DNA of 64,000 nucleotides from Hippasteria phrygiana (Eukaryota > Echinodermata > Asteroidea > Valvatida > Goniasteridae). The notes under the pieces were generated by a model, which was not told where the DNA came from, ran no database searches, and worked only from the letters and a program-made list of their open reading frames with translations. The translations under genes were made by a program, and so were the position numbers. Where the stretch lies: the NCBI GenBank assembly GCA_037893225.1, contig JAZGUH010000117.1, positions 3,906,001 through 3,970,000 on the forward strand, written 5' to 3'. This document shows, piece by piece, positions 1 to 10,831 of this stretch (position 1 is the first letter of the stretch; each line of letters starts with the position of its first letter).

Positions 1-136
1 ATCTGATTTTGGCATGGACAAGGGCCGGCGGAAGAAGCGTCGAGAACTGACTGAGGAGCAGAAACAAGAAATCAAGGAAGCCTTTGATCTGTTTGACACT
101 GACAAGGATAGAGCGATCGATTACCATGAACTGAAG
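1..136 (+). CDS. cetn3: centrin-3, coding exon (5' partial)
   Basis: Centrin-3 is an EF-hand calcium-binding protein of centrioles and basal bodies, and in other species also of the nuclear-pore-associated TREX-2 complex. The four exons in this window (1-136, 945-1059, 1933-2124, 3348-3391) join in phases 0, 1 and 1 to give 161 residues ending in a stop. Human centrin-3 has 167 residues and the alignment starts at about its residue 7, so roughly six N-terminal residues lie left of the window. This exon carries the basic KKRREL stretch typical of centrin-3, then EF-hand 1 with loop [12 protein letters not shown], which has acidic residues at the calcium positions 1, 3, 5, 9 and 12. The frame begins at base 2. 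The exon ends AAG before the donor gtagga. The motifs FDVKKADV and [10 protein letters not shown] in the next exons separate it from centrin-1/2. Confidence 0.95.
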
Positions 137-192
137 GTAGGAGTGTATTTTCTCCAAGGCAAAAAAACCTGTACAAATGACAGTAGGTAATA

Positions 193-368
193 TTAACCCC
201 TTGCGTACGGATGACACCATATGGCGTAACAAAAAAAGTGCAGTTTCAATCTATTGTTGGATTATTGTTTATGTTACTGCACAAACACATTGTAGCGGTT
301 CGCTTGGCTGCCAGAACCGCCGCGACACCCCGACGTCTCCCGTAAAAAAAACAGACTCGAGGGGTTAA
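193..368. mobile_element. TTAA-flanked MITE, family A copy 1 (centrin-3 intron)
   Basis: The element runs from TTAACCCCTTGCGTACGG to CTCGAGGGGTTAA. Its ends are an imperfect terminal inverted repeat bounded by TTAA on both sides. A longer copy is at 40506-40726 and a 3'-truncated one at 56611. TTAA targets with CCC-type ends are characteristic of piggyBac-superfamily non-autonomous elements. It has no coding capacity. Confidence 0.8.
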
Positions 369-760
369 GAAATTTTTTTTTAGCATTCGCCACCAACCCT
401 CTCGGTTCCTTTGTAGAGCTTGCACCTTTTTTGTAAATCGATAAAAACTGCAAAAGAAAGGAAATTCCTTCAAGTCGATATTACATGTTTAGTGCGGATT
501 TGACTTTACTGTTGGGGATAGCCATCATGGAAAAGACAACAGCCATCTTTTAAAATATACCTGGCAGGTAATTTTAATTCCTTCTGGTAATGAAACCAGG
601 AATTCCTCAAAAGCGCATATCGCACTGTACATGTAGCTCGAAAGCCTGAATAAACCTGTAGGAAGACAACAAAGAAATGTACAGTTTTAGAAGTGGGAGG
701 AAAACCTCAGAATGATATCCTGGGGGAACCCACATGGGACTGAAAGCCGAATCCCCATGT

Positions 761-833
761 CGGCCCCGATGGGGAATCGAACCCGGGTCACAGCGGTGGA
801 AGGCGAGGAAAGTACCACTAGGCCAACCAGACC
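761..833 (-). repeat. tRNA-derived SINE core
   Basis: On the minus strand this stretch has a good internal A box (TGGCCTAGTGG) and a perfect B box (GGTTCGATTCC) at tRNA spacing. It resembles a Glu/Gly-type tRNA. The 3' half of the T stem does not pair (CCCCA where the partner of CCGGG is needed) and no clean acceptor stem closes, so it reads as a SINE head rather than a working tRNA gene. It lies in the centrin-3 intron, with related sequence on both sides (about 690-870). Confidence 0.7.
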
Positions 834-944
834 TGCTGTGCCCTACTAAAAATAGCAGTGCACGAGGAAATGCCTGCCTGCTTCCTTTTTTTAACACCCA
901 GCCCTTTCTCAATGTCTTACTGTGTGGTTTTCTTGGTATTCCAG

Positions 945-1059
945 GTGGCAATGAGAGCACTTGGTTTCGATGTGAAGAAGGCGGATGTGCTGAAGGTGCT
1001 TCGTGACTATGACAAAGACAACAGTGGCAAGATATTCTTTGATGACTTCAATGAAGTCG
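945..1059 (+). CDS. cetn3: centrin-3, coding exon
   Basis: This exon follows the acceptor ttccag and ends before gtgagt in phase 1. It encodes VAMRALGFDVKKADV and then the second EF-hand, whose loop DKDNSGKIFFDD has Asp instead of Glu at position 12. The joined sequence K-VAMRALG is continuous with the first exon. The exon matches the centrin family almost residue for residue, so the call is firm. Confidence 0.95.
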
Positions 1060-1932
1060 GTGAGTACTGGGCATTGTTTGTCAGAACTTGAGCCATGCTT
1101 GAACCATGTAACAATTGAATTTGTATTCGCTCAAATTAAATTATTTAATAATAACCTGTCCTGGTAGAATTTTGCGAACACAACACAACTTGTGAAATAT
1201 TGCCTTATCCAGGCATGCAACTTGAAATAAAAAAAAAACGAGGAAATTCCAATATTTACAAGACTTTTTTTTTGTACAGTGTTTTTCAATTTTCAATGGC
1301 ATAAGTGTGAAGTGAAAAACGAGGAAATCAGCTGATCCGAGGAAAAATTGCATGCCTGCTTATCACACTAACCACGTATATATTTGACTTGGAACGCACA
1401 ATATTGGAGCTTAACAAATTTATTGCAAGACATTCCTTAGGGTTGTCTGAGGGGCATAGCCCACACCCCAGTGAGTGAACGGTCAGTTGTTTTCAGTTGG
1501 CAAAAATTGTGACTCGATTATAAAGCGTTGTTTCCAAGACTTGTAATGGTGATGTTTTACCTACTGAATCCCAACTTCTGTAATTACCAATAACTTTCTT
1601 CCCCCCCCCCCATTTATTTTTTTTTTTTAAGTAAAGTTTCATGTAAAAGTTTAGAGTGTTCTATCGGTAAAATGATATTAGTCTCCTACTGATTGGATCT
1701 GCAGTACTCGATACAGGTATCCACTGACTCTTGACAAATGAATCTTATGTATATTGCAACTTTCACTGAATGCACCCCGATGATCATGAAATTTGTCTCT
1801 GCTTTCAGAAGGCTAATACCTGTATGTTAGTTCCATACCAAGAGTGCAAATATCTTAATCCCAAGGTATCATGCAAAAAACAAAATTCCCCCTCCTTCTT
1901 GATCACTTGTGACCCCATCCCCTTGCCCACAG

Positions 1933-2124
1933 TGACTGACTGGATGCTGGACAGGGACCCTCACGAGGAGATCCTGAAAGCCTTCCGCTTGTTTGATGAC
2001 GACGACTCGGGCAAGATCAGTCTACGTAACTTGAGGCGCGTGGCAAGGGAACTCGGCGAGAACATGACGGAGGAGGAGCTACGAGCGATGATTGACGAGT
2101 TTGATAAAGATGGGGATGGTGAAA
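1933..2124 (+). CDS. cetn3: centrin-3, coding exon
   Basis: The acceptor is ccacag and the donor gtaagt. The exon starts with the last two bases of a Val codon and ends with the first base of an Ile codon. It encodes [18 protein letters not shown], the third EF-hand (loop [12 protein letters not shown], with Asn at position 12 and so probably a weak calcium site), the linker [16 protein letters not shown], and most of EF-hand 4 (DKDGDGE). The intron before it (1060-1932) holds no gene. It contains a poly-C/poly-T patch near 1601-1630. Confidence 0.95.
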
Positions 2125-2456
2125 GTAAGTGTGGGCTTTGCAACTAATTATCGGATTGGTATCCGGGGCTAGGTTTGGGCAGTCAGCTGAAAACTGCTGA
2201 AAATTGCTGTTTGTAGATTGTCCACCCTGGCGACCAAGAGTGGTTAGTACTAGCTACTGAAACCCTGGGCTACATGGTTTGATCTGACGAGGGGCTTTGT
2301 ACCCGAGTACCCAATCACTAATGTCAGGAACCAGTTCCAAATTATGGAATTTTACAATTGCATCTTGCTGCATTGATGTCGTAGTATTAACGAGCGGACC
2401 TTTACGAACAATATGAATAGCAGTTTGTGAGATTTAATTTTTTAGATCGACTTTCT

Positions 2457-2900
2457 TTAAAGGTAGTGTGCACGATTGGTAATCCTCCAATTTTTGTTTA
2501 CTGAATTATTACGAAATACATTACTAGACTGTAAGTTAATAGCAGTCTCAATCATCCTGTGAAATGATGGCACCAGGTGTGCTGTCGTCAAGATAAGTGG
2601 AAATACATGTATACATGTATATCGTTGGAAAACTGTCCTGCAGCCGATAGTCAAGCACGTGTGGCTACCCGGACGAGTAGCACACCCCAGACATGAAAGC
2701 GCCATGGCATATCTGGGGCGCGTCACGCGCCCAATTAGCCACGCGCGCCTTGACTAAAGGCTATCGTCTGCCCGACGGTTGAAAACGAGCGCCAAAACTT
2801 TGAACAGGTCAGTGGAACGATATTTCTATAAAATACTAATCCCTAAATCTGCCCATTTCTGAAAATTGCAACAATTACCAATCATGTACACTGCCTTTAA
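2457..2900. mobile_element. TTAA-flanked inverted-repeat element (AGGTAGTGT family)
   Basis: The ends read TTAAAGGTAGTGTGCACG and, inverted, TGTACACTGCCTTTAA. The terminal repeat includes ATTGGTAAT / ATTACCAAT. TTAA flanks both ends and there is no coding capacity. It lies in the last centrin-3 intron, and its right-hand TTAA is also the left-hand TTAA of the next element. Confidence 0.7.
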
Positions 2901-3046
2901 CCCTCCAGGGTATTTTAGCTAGAACCCTGCCAGACGCATCAGATTGCATACTTTTTCATTTTGACTTGTGTGCAGAGTCCAGCAAAGTGGAGCTGTCAGC
3001 ACAGATGCACTGTGCTGCATCTGGCAGGGGCAGGGTTAGGGTTAGT
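2897..3046. mobile_element. TTAA MITE, family B copy 1 (reverse orientation)
   Basis: This roughly 150-bp element carries the inverted repeat CCCTGCCAGACGCATC ... GATGCACTG/TGCATCTGGCAGGG. Family B is also found, in the other orientation, at 9297-9440 and 18254-18403. The outer end GGGTTAGGGTTAG has lost its terminal TTAA here. Confidence 0.75.
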
Positions 3047-3347
3047 TTAAGGTGGGATTCTGAAGTCAAACATAGTGAAAGTGTCCATTGTTACTATTAA
3101 AGTGATTTCAGGTACAATTTATCGAGCTTCTATAATTACTCTTCCGCCTGAAACAAACCCAATCCACATGTGTGCTTGTGAGATGGATTCTGAACCATGC
3201 TTTGGATGAGCAGGCAACAGATGAAGTGGCTTCCTTTTACGTTTTGATGTCAAATTTGATCATGGTAAAATTTACTGGCTAGAAAATTTGTCGAAATTTT
3301 ATGAAAAATCTAAACAAGTTTCATTTGGTTTCTTCCTTACTTTGCAG

Positions 3348-3391
3348 TCAACGAGGATGAATTTGTAGCCATCATGACGGGAGATACATGA
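3348..3391 (+). CDS. cetn3: centrin-3, last coding exon
   Basis: The acceptor is tttgcag. The exon encodes the end of EF-hand 4 and the centrin-3 C-terminus (INEDEFVAIMTGDT), followed by TGA. EF-hand 4, which spans this exon junction, has all canonical calcium ligands (DKDGDGEINEDE). Human centrin-3 ends MTGDI, so the length and terminus agree. No polyadenylation signal is evident close by; an AATAAA lies far downstream at 4966-4971. Confidence 0.95.
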
Positions 3392-4810
3392 ACACCGAGT
3401 GAGCTCTTTTCCTTGTACATAAAGCCAGGACCAAAACTACATGCTGCCGTTCCAATTCAACATCTCAGTGCGTCTTCTAGTCTTGGTTCCAAGACGTCCT
3501 TCGTGCGGTGCGAAGCAGGGTGAACATGTTTAATGGCTGTACAGCGCCCTCTACACACGCACACCAAGGCCACAGCGCCAAGGACGTCTTGGCCCTTTCG
3601 TAGTTTCGCTTGCGAAATCGCGAACAGAATTGTAGAGTGCATATAATCGCGTGACCTACATTGCATGCATAATTGCCGACTCTGTGGTCTAGTTTCCCAC
3701 GCTATACAGCTTGAGGTACATACGTATGTTACTTGACTAGCCAGCTAACTACTAAAACATGATGTGCGCAAGTGCCATTATTCTTTTGACCTGCCTGTGA
3801 AAAGATGTATATACAGGTCGCGCAGACATCATTATTGATGTGGCCTTGTATGGGTTCTGTATATACGTCCGAGGACAAGAGGAGAAAGAAAATACAAAGG
3901 AACCTTTCAGTCCTCGCAAGTAAAAATACGTGCTTAGTCTATGGGGTTGGGTTATATTAAAGGAACAATAAGAAACACAAAGCATTGTCCTCGGAAGTAT
4001 TGGAAAAGTACGACCATATGAGTATGTCTGGGCGTGTTGGGGTATTCAAACCGTGGACGAAAAATGCCGGAGAACAAAATTTTCTGCGATTCCCAGCATA
4101 CGTCCGCGATTGGGATTGTGTACAAAACATATGGAGGTCTTCTGAAAAAGTTACGAGTACAAACAAAAGAGGAACAATAGGGCGTCCACGTTTGGAGGTC
4201 GATAAACGTTTGTGTGCGTGTGTAAATACCGGCAATCATGGACTGGGGAAAAAAGGGTTAGGGCATAGACAAAGGGTCCACGATTCGCTGGTATTTACAC
4301 ACTTGCGTGTGTATGTGTAGAGGGCAGTGTACAGCCATTAACCTGTGCGCATTGCATCGCATGGCGCGATAAGGACGTATTGGAACCAATACTGTCTTCC
4401 AGAGTGATGTTGTGCTATTTTATAAAACTCCGATTAATTTAAGATTCCTGTGTTGTCAAATTCTTAAGGGGTTATTTAGAGGGAGGAGGTAGTGCATGCC
4501 ATGTGGTGCACATCGACTTTTGTTATCAACTGATTTCATTTCCCAAAGCTAAAGACTTGCACATCCCCTACTTTTGAATGCTCCTTGCATGACCAAGTCC
4601 CATCTGCTTGAAGTGTACAGTGAATTTCTAGGTGTGAAAACATGAACTTTTCAACTGCCTTTCTGAAAAATATGTATCACAGAATCCATCCTTATTCATA
4701 TTTAACAGTTTAAAAAAAATACTAGTGCCTATCATTTTTGTATTAACTAAACTTGATACATGTATGGATACAAAATACTTTATTATCTCATGTTAATGTT
4801 TCTACAAGGC
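3392..4810. other. centrin-3 3' flank, no gene seen
   Basis: No recognised coding exon. Short palindromic patches occur at 3470-3600 (AGACGTCC and GGACGTCT arms) and at 4213-4315, where GTGTGTAAATACC pairs with GGTATTTACACAC. The open frames here have no protein-like composition. Confidence 0.5.
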
Positions 4811-4939
4811 CATTAGTCTTTTAGAGGTATGGTGGACACAATAGGAGGGCGCTATTTGATTTGGGTAAAACCTGTGTATTTATACCCAAATCAAATAGCG
4901 CCCTCCTATTGTGTCCGCCATACCTCTAAAAGGCTAATG
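4811..4939. repeat. near-perfect foldback (hairpin) element
   Basis: The arms 4811-4867 and 4883-4939 are inverted copies of about 57 bp with only a few mismatches, separated by about 15 bases. Each arm contains GGAGGGCGCTATTTGATTT or its complement. The near-identity of the arms suggests a young MITE or a recent inverted duplication. Confidence 0.85.
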
Positions 4940-7112
4940 TGTCTTTTCTTACTTGGTACTTGTAGAATAAAATCCTTAAATAAATCAAGTCTTGTCCGTT
5001 CTTTTTGTACTTTTCCTTCCCAGTAACTCGTCCTTTCTGTGGGTCTGGCATCAGAGTAAACAATTTTTTAAAATTAATATCAGTTTAAGTAAAGGATTTT
5101 TTCCCTTTTTGACATTGTGTTAAGCACTGTATGCTTGGTGCTTTCCGAAAGCATGTGGGGGAAAAAATTCAAACGTACTTGGGGCAGAACCCACTATCCC
5201 GGACACAAATTTTTCTATTGATGTGCAATTTTACACTTCTCATCGCTATTTTATTGATTCTAAAATTGGCTTGGTGGCAAAAATCTTAATTTACATAATA
5301 TGGTACAATTATAATAGCAAAACTAACTGACTATTCTAACCCAATACCATGCAAGCCATAAACAATGTACAAGTCTAATGTTAGAATACATGTATTCTTT
5401 CTTGCTAAGCTACACATACAGGCATGAATAAAACAATACATCATTGTACAAAGTAAAGGAAAACGGAAGGCTGGCACAACAACTTTTCAATGGAAGTGGA
5501 AAAGTATTACATTGTAATCATAAAATGTAGGGGTTTTGTTACAATGTTATGTGTACAATCAAACAATTATCAAAAACCACAAGACGAAAGGCTACATTAT
5601 ACTTTGAAGTCAAGTGCTAGAAAATATGTCCAAGATTGATTATTTGAAACTCCCTTTCTGAATATCCGAGAACATCCAATCCCTTTTTTTTTGGGGGGGG
5701 GGGGAGAGGTTCATGTTCAAGGTTTTGTGTGGGATTTTAAAACTAATGCATGCACATGAGTGCCTATTACATTCTGGTCTCCATGTCCCAAGCCCAGACT
5801 GGCAAGTGAACAGTACATTTTGATATTTCTCCACCCCCCCCCCCCCCCTCCACTGCCTTTTGTGTTTGCTTGGTACCTCAAGAAATCCTCACAAACATAA
5901 TTTGATTTTCTAGCACATCTGCCAAGGAGAAATGTCGCGCTCTTCCGAGAAGGAGGTTTCAGGCCTGTGTTCTTTCTTTCATTGCATAAAGGAGAGGAGG
6001 TTTTTAAAAAAATAACTGGATTCAACTCTCGGCCTAATAACGCAAAATATTTCCATGTTGAGTACTGTTGTATATATCCATGATTAATCTTGCAAATAAA
6101 GTTAATATGTGAGATTCTTTTTTCAGGAACTGGCATTCGTGTCATCACTGGCCGTGGAGCCCTCGGAAATTTGGACTTCTTTGACCCTAACCCTGCTAAA
6201 CCATCAATATTAATATGATTTTGCATGCACCCTGGGGGTTAAGGCCAGAGTGGCCTCGTTTCCCCAAAAATATTAATTTCCAATCCTGGTATCGAGTATT
6301 AATCATATATATTATACACCTCTTTCCATAAGCTCCCGGTGGGGCTAGGTTTTGCATTCTAGAATACACTTGATCACTCCTCTGCACTATCTCCTAATCC
6401 TCTGCTACATTAAGACCTATTTAAAGACCTTTTTTGGCTTTTACAAGTAAACAAAAAATAAATCTATCTCCTGCCCCTAAAACAAAATTGTCTTAGTCTG
6501 CCCCAATGCAATTTATTTTTATGTACAGTAACATGAAAATGTAGGAGCACAAGTGTAACCTGCGCAGCAAATAACCCAATGCATCTAAAAACAATTTTTT
6601 TTGTGTCGGTACTTCAATATTTGGAACTTTGAAATTTCCATGTAAAATACAGACTGTTTGGACTAATTTTTTCTTTGCAATTAATGTCTCTTTCCCGTAT
6701 CTGTGTATACTGTAAAGCTGTGCTATCAACATTTAATCATGTTAAACATTTAATTCTGTCACGGATACATAGTTAATCAGAGTAATTAGCATCAACTCAA
6801 CTTGGATTGCTACATTCATTCTACATATTTATATACAATTTTTACAGTAGATAATGTATACATGGGAAATTCAAGAGATCTTGTAAAGTTCTTTAAAGTT
6901 CTTATTTAACATATCCCGCCCTATTGTTTACAGATGAGCCTTCTCTTTTTAATATTGTTTAATTGAACATCTAGTTTTAATATGCTGTATTTGTTATTGT
7001 TCTGCTTATACAGACAGCCACCAATGCCGAGTGTTCTAATATTTATGAGTTTTAATAAAGTTTGTACAAATCCGTCCCTCTTAGAATTACAATGTACTTT
7101 CACAAGTAGAGA
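4940..7112. other. intergenic, no gene seen
   Basis: AT-rich non-coding DNA. A degraded piece of the tRNA/hairpin family (AAGCACTGTATGCTTGGTGC) is at about 5125-5165, and a poly-C/poly-G patch at 5690-5850. No exon could be recognised on either strand. Confidence 0.5.
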
Positions 7113-7645
7113 TAGACCATCAGCCTCGGTCCAAAAATTGGGCCACCGGTATCAAATGATCAACAGGAGTAATGCTCATAGCGATTTTTGGCAGGGTATG
7201 CACACCTAGAGTTGTAAAATGTGTGATAGCATTGCAGCGTGCGCGGTGGCAGCTTTTTGGGTGTTATCACTTTTTAATTTATTTTTTCAAAATGGCTGCC
7301 AATATACTTGTTACTGGATTAATTAGTGTCAAACCCTGATAATAAGAGAACTGTTTTAATACAACGTCCTGCTTATAACAAGGAAAAAAATAGGTCCCGA
7401 GACTTTGTTTAGCATTACTGATAATACAAGTACCTGTTATAACAAGGTAAATTGTAAAGTCCCAAGGACCTTGTTATAAAGGTGTTCGACTGTATATGTG
7501 GTAACAAGCATTTTGGCGGCTATTTTTTTATTTTATTTCATAACACCCAAAAAGCTGCCACTGCTAGGCGTGCATACCTTGCAAAAAATCACCATGAGCA
7601 TTATTCCCCTCATTTGATACCGACCAACCCCCCAGGCTGATGGCC
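7113..7645. repeat. long foldback element
   Basis: The outer arms (ACCATCAGCCTCGG and CAGGCTGATGGCC) and the inner arms (GGCAGCTTTTTGGGTGTTAT and ATAACACCCAAAAAGCTGCC) are inverted over more than 150 bp each. The centre (about 7365-7490) contains CTTATAACAAGG and CCTTGTTATAA, possibly a second element. No open frame. Confidence 0.7.
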
Positions 7646-8051
7646 TAAGAAGACAACTTCAGAAAACTAGCAATGTATAGTGATAATCTGAAACAAAATC
7701 TGGCACTTAGAATTATAGTATACTGCAGCATCTTAGAGCAAGGAAGATTCTTACTCCCACTACTAAGATGTTTTCACTACAAAGCACGTTCCAACCTATT
7801 TGGGAAACTACATGTATACAAAAAAGTGTACCCTGCACCATCAACAGAGGGTCAAATTATGGTCAAACATCGGACACTTGCAGCCATCTGCAATATTTTT
7901 CTGACCAAGATATGGCTCATTATGGTTATGGCTTGTGTTATGGCTATGGTTTGTGCAACAGGGCAAATCAAAAGCTGAAATGGCCAAGCATTTTCTGTCT
8001 AATTTCACCCTTAGCATCAGTATTCAAATTTTTAATTAATCCGTGGGGGCT

Positions 8052-8520
8052 AAAGCCGTGTCCGCATTGGACTTTTTTTGGTGAAAAGCACAGAGACTGT
8101 TGTCAACTTGACCAAATTAAACTTTCCAAATTGTCTAGTGTCGATCGTCAGTTTATCCCTCCACAGCCTCCGTTACGTGGCCAGTTTTACGGCGCTGAAA
8201 GTCCAGTGCGGACAGCAACCGTAATGTAAAATGTGCATTTTGATCACATGCTTTCCGTCCATTATGCCACTGCAAAGTTTACATGGCCAAGGACTTTCCA
8301 TGGGCCGTGTAATCCAAGTGCGGACGAACGGAAGAATAACAATAGCCGTTGGTAGTGATGTAGTTGAGACCGGCACAAGACCAGCCTGTAACAGGTACAA
8401 GTAACGGGCATAAACCATGATAAAGGAATGTTTTCATTACAGTTCATTTGAATAGCTCGAGACTTGAATTAAGACTGAAGGTCTTGTGCTGGCCTCGACT
8501 ACATCACTGTCCGTTGGGTA
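8052..8520. repeat. two adjacent foldback elements
   Basis: 8052-8217 has arms CCGTGTCCGCATTGGACTTT and AAAGTCCAGTGCGGACAGC. 8348-8520 has arms beginning CCGTTGGTAGTGATGTAGTT and ending CTACATCACTGTCCGTTGG. Both are MITE-like and non-coding. Confidence 0.6.
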
Positions 8521-8895
8521 GAGTAAATACTGGAATGCATTGAATACAACCACTTTGCAGCCAAAGAGAATGTTTATTACAGCCAATGTTCAGTACAGTG
8601 GCGTTTGTTTTTGCAAAGCTCTACTGAAATTTGACAATTTACATACTACTTTTCCAGTCAATTGATATAAGTGCTCTTACCAATGTGTGAACCGTGAGCC
8701 AGATGATGTGGTTTTCTGTTACTTTTTATAATTGCATGTTCGTCTGTAACGTCTAAAATCCTTTTTTCAACACGAATGGTAGTCCCTCAGTGTAGCAGAG
8801 AATAATATACACACTGAGGTAAGCATTTCGTCGCAGTGCCGACACACCGATTACTGTAATTTTTGGAATATAGGCCGCGGCTTATACGTTAATTC

Positions 8896-9288
8896 TCACG
8901 CTGAAAAATGTCCCTGTCTCTTCATGAAGCGGCGACACCAATCAGGGCCTCCAATGAAGTTGGTGATGCCGCGGTCTCGAGCCATCTCCTGCGCCCTTGC
9001 CCTGATGATCACGGTGCTCAAGCCCCGACCCGCCTTGCCCAGCATGAACTCCTTCAGGTCTTGCTCAAGTAGGGGCCAGTGCGCTTTCCCACCTCTCATG
9101 GCCTTCATCTTGCCGGGAAGCTTGGACATCACACCCTTGTTCTTCTTCCATTGGCGAACCATCGACTCGTCTACGCTGAATTCTCTCCCAGCCGCACGAT
9201 TACCGTGCGCTTCTGCATACTCTGCAACTTTTCTTTTGAACTCAACGGTGTAGCTATGTCGCTTCTTCGATTCCATTTTGGATAACAA
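8896..9288 (-). CDS. orphan pogo/CENP-B-type DNA-binding protein (transposon-derived)
   Basis: This intact 130-aa intronless ORF encodes two DNA-binding helix-turn-helix modules in the order seen at the N-terminus of pogo/Tigger-type transposases. The first is a Brinker/psq-like HTH (about residues 10-50, YTVEFKRKVAEYAEAHGNRA then SVDESMVRQWKKNK). The second is a CENP-B-type HTH (about 67-126, WPLLEQDLKEFML ... GRGLSTVIIRARA ... FIGGPDWCRRFMKRQ). The frame stops two codons after the stretch where pogo proteins normally continue, and no DDE catalytic domain follows on any frame. Met1 and Met5 are both possible starts. It may be a truncated transposon or a captured DNA-binding gene. It lies 1.54 kb downstream of the zinc-finger gene on the same strand. 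A TTAA element begins 8 bp before its start. Confidence 0.75.
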   Translation of the reverse strand: MLSKMESKKRHSYTVEFKRKVAEYAEAHGNRAAGREFSVDESMVRQWKKNKGVMSKLPGKMKAMRGGKAHWPLLEQDLKEFMLGKAGRGLSTVIIRARAQEMARDRGITNFIGGPDWCRRFMKRQGHFSA

Positions 9289-9296
9289 TGGTTATA

Positions 9297-9440
9297 TTAA
9301 CCCTGCCAGACGCAGCACAGTGCATCTGTGGTGACAGCTTGACCTTGCTGCACTCTGCACACAAGTCAATGTGACAAAGTATGCAATCTGATGCATCTGG
9401 CAGGGTTTCTAGCCAAAATACCCTGGAGGGTTAGGGTTAA
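9297..9440. mobile_element. TTAA MITE, family B copy 2
   Basis: A 144-bp unit from TTAACCCTGCCAGACGCAG to GGAGGGTTAGGGTTAA, with internal CCAGACGC / GCATCTGG complementarity. It closely matches 18254-18403. TTAA flanks both ends. Confidence 0.85.
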
Positions 9441-10145
9441 TACATGTATCAATGTTACACCATCTTTTATACTGTTTTGGAATAGAGTCACCAACTTGGC
9501 GGGTACCTCCGATAGATCACGATTGGTTGATCGGATAACAATACATTATTACGGGATTGGTCCATTACGCTTGACAGGAACTAGAGATAGATTGTGATTG
9601 GCCGAATTGAAAACAATACATTGGCAAACCGAATCCTGTCTAGGATCCCCCGTTTTGCTATAAATATCCGAGGTCTGCAATAAGTTGCCAATATCAAAGG
9701 TGTGGAATAAATTGCATTAATAAATTACATTTTCACAACTCTTTCACGTCGAAAAGAACATCATTTTTTTATTTTTCAAAAGCTGGCCGCTTGGAAAAAA
9801 GTTGTCATTTTCTTTTTTATTCCCCCCGCCCCGTCAAAAAAAAAGAAAAAAAAGAAGAACTGCCGCTTGGCCCACCCAGCCAGGACACTCATCCAGCCCG
9901 CCAAAATTGTTAATTTCGAGGGCTCCGTGCGCGTCGAATGAGGGCGCTGTCCACATAGCAACTGCACTTCCATGGGCAGTACGTCACTGGTATTACGCAC
10001 CGCGCTCCTTGTTCATATGATACTCGTATACCAGTGGGATTGCTTTGTCTGTTCGCTGACTCTCGATAATTGCGTTTTCAATAAGAATATCATAGCAGGA
10101 ACCAGACACTTAAATTAAAGTCAGGTAAGATGGTGTCGATATTGA

Positions 10146-10173
10146 CCCCCCCCCCCCCCCCCCCCCCCCCCCC
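10146..10173. repeat. poly-C tract
   Basis: 28 consecutive cytosines. A homopolymer this long is unstable and its assembled length may be unreliable. Confidence 0.9.
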
Positions 10174-10239
10174 AACTCGCCTTTTCTTTCCGCTGAGGGG
10201 ATAGTTGTGCACGGAGCCCATAGTGACACTCGTTCGCGC

Positions 10240-10530
10240 GCTGCTTACATAGCTGGGGGGTCATAGTGCTTGTGTCCTTGAGCAAGGCACTTTGTCACAA
10301 GTGCTTCTCTCCACCCAGGAGTATATGGGTACCTGTGAGGGCAGTGATGGGATAAATGTGTTTGATTAGCCTGTGTGCGCCTAAATAGCAGCCGGGGCTG
10401 TATACTCCTCAGGGAGCTGAGAAGGTTTCAGGAATGATTAATGGTCCCGGTGACCAGGGGTTATAATAATATAGCGCCGTGAGCACCGTGGTCTTGGTGG
10501 ATACGTGCGCTTTACAAATGTCCATTATTA
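10240..10530. repeat. SINE-like dispersed repeat
   Basis: The stretch has the pattern CCTTGAGCAAGGCACTTT, CTCCACCCAGGAGTATATGG and a tail with GTGCGCTTTACAAATG. This resembles conserved blocks seen in tRNA-type SINEs of marine animals, from memory of such repeats. No A/B boxes are claimed. A database comparison is needed to name it. Confidence 0.4.
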
Positions 10531-10536
10531 TAGCTC

Positions 10537-10636
10537 AATGTAAAGTAATGGTGCGAAGGCCCTACAGTCCTGAACCCATCAAAATTAGACAAAACCTGCT
10601 TTTGGAGTTTGCAAGGCTTGGGGTAGTTAGGGTTAA
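10537..10636. mobile_element. TTAA MITE, family C half copy
   Basis: Read on the minus strand, this starts TTAACCCTAACTACCCCAAG and continues through GATGGGTTCAGGACTGTAG and CACCATTACTTTACATTG. It matches the first half of the family C element at 60442-60661. The other half is missing. Confidence 0.7.
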
Positions 10637-10661
10637 CGCGGGTCACTATCTACGGCTTATA

Positions 10662-10667
10662 TTTATT
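10662..10667 (-). terminator. candidate polyadenylation signal of the zinc-finger gene
   Basis: AATAAA on the minus strand, 165 bases past the stop codon of the zinc-finger gene. Position and sequence fit; nothing else confirms use. Confidence 0.4.
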
Positions 10668-10831
10668 TTTAAGTCTATATGTAGTGTATTCAACTTTGCG
10701 ACACATGTCGGTAAGGCTTACTTGCTTTTTATCCCTTTTGGATGTTAACTATTTCATAGAATGTGCCCACTTAATCAAATTCGAGAGCAAGGACAACAAA
10801 ATAAAATTTTGAAGGTGCAACAAAAAGATTT

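Noticed and set aside
761..833. Functional tRNA gene on the minus strand
   Set aside because: The A and B boxes are good but the T stem and acceptor stem do not pair properly; a SINE head is more likely.
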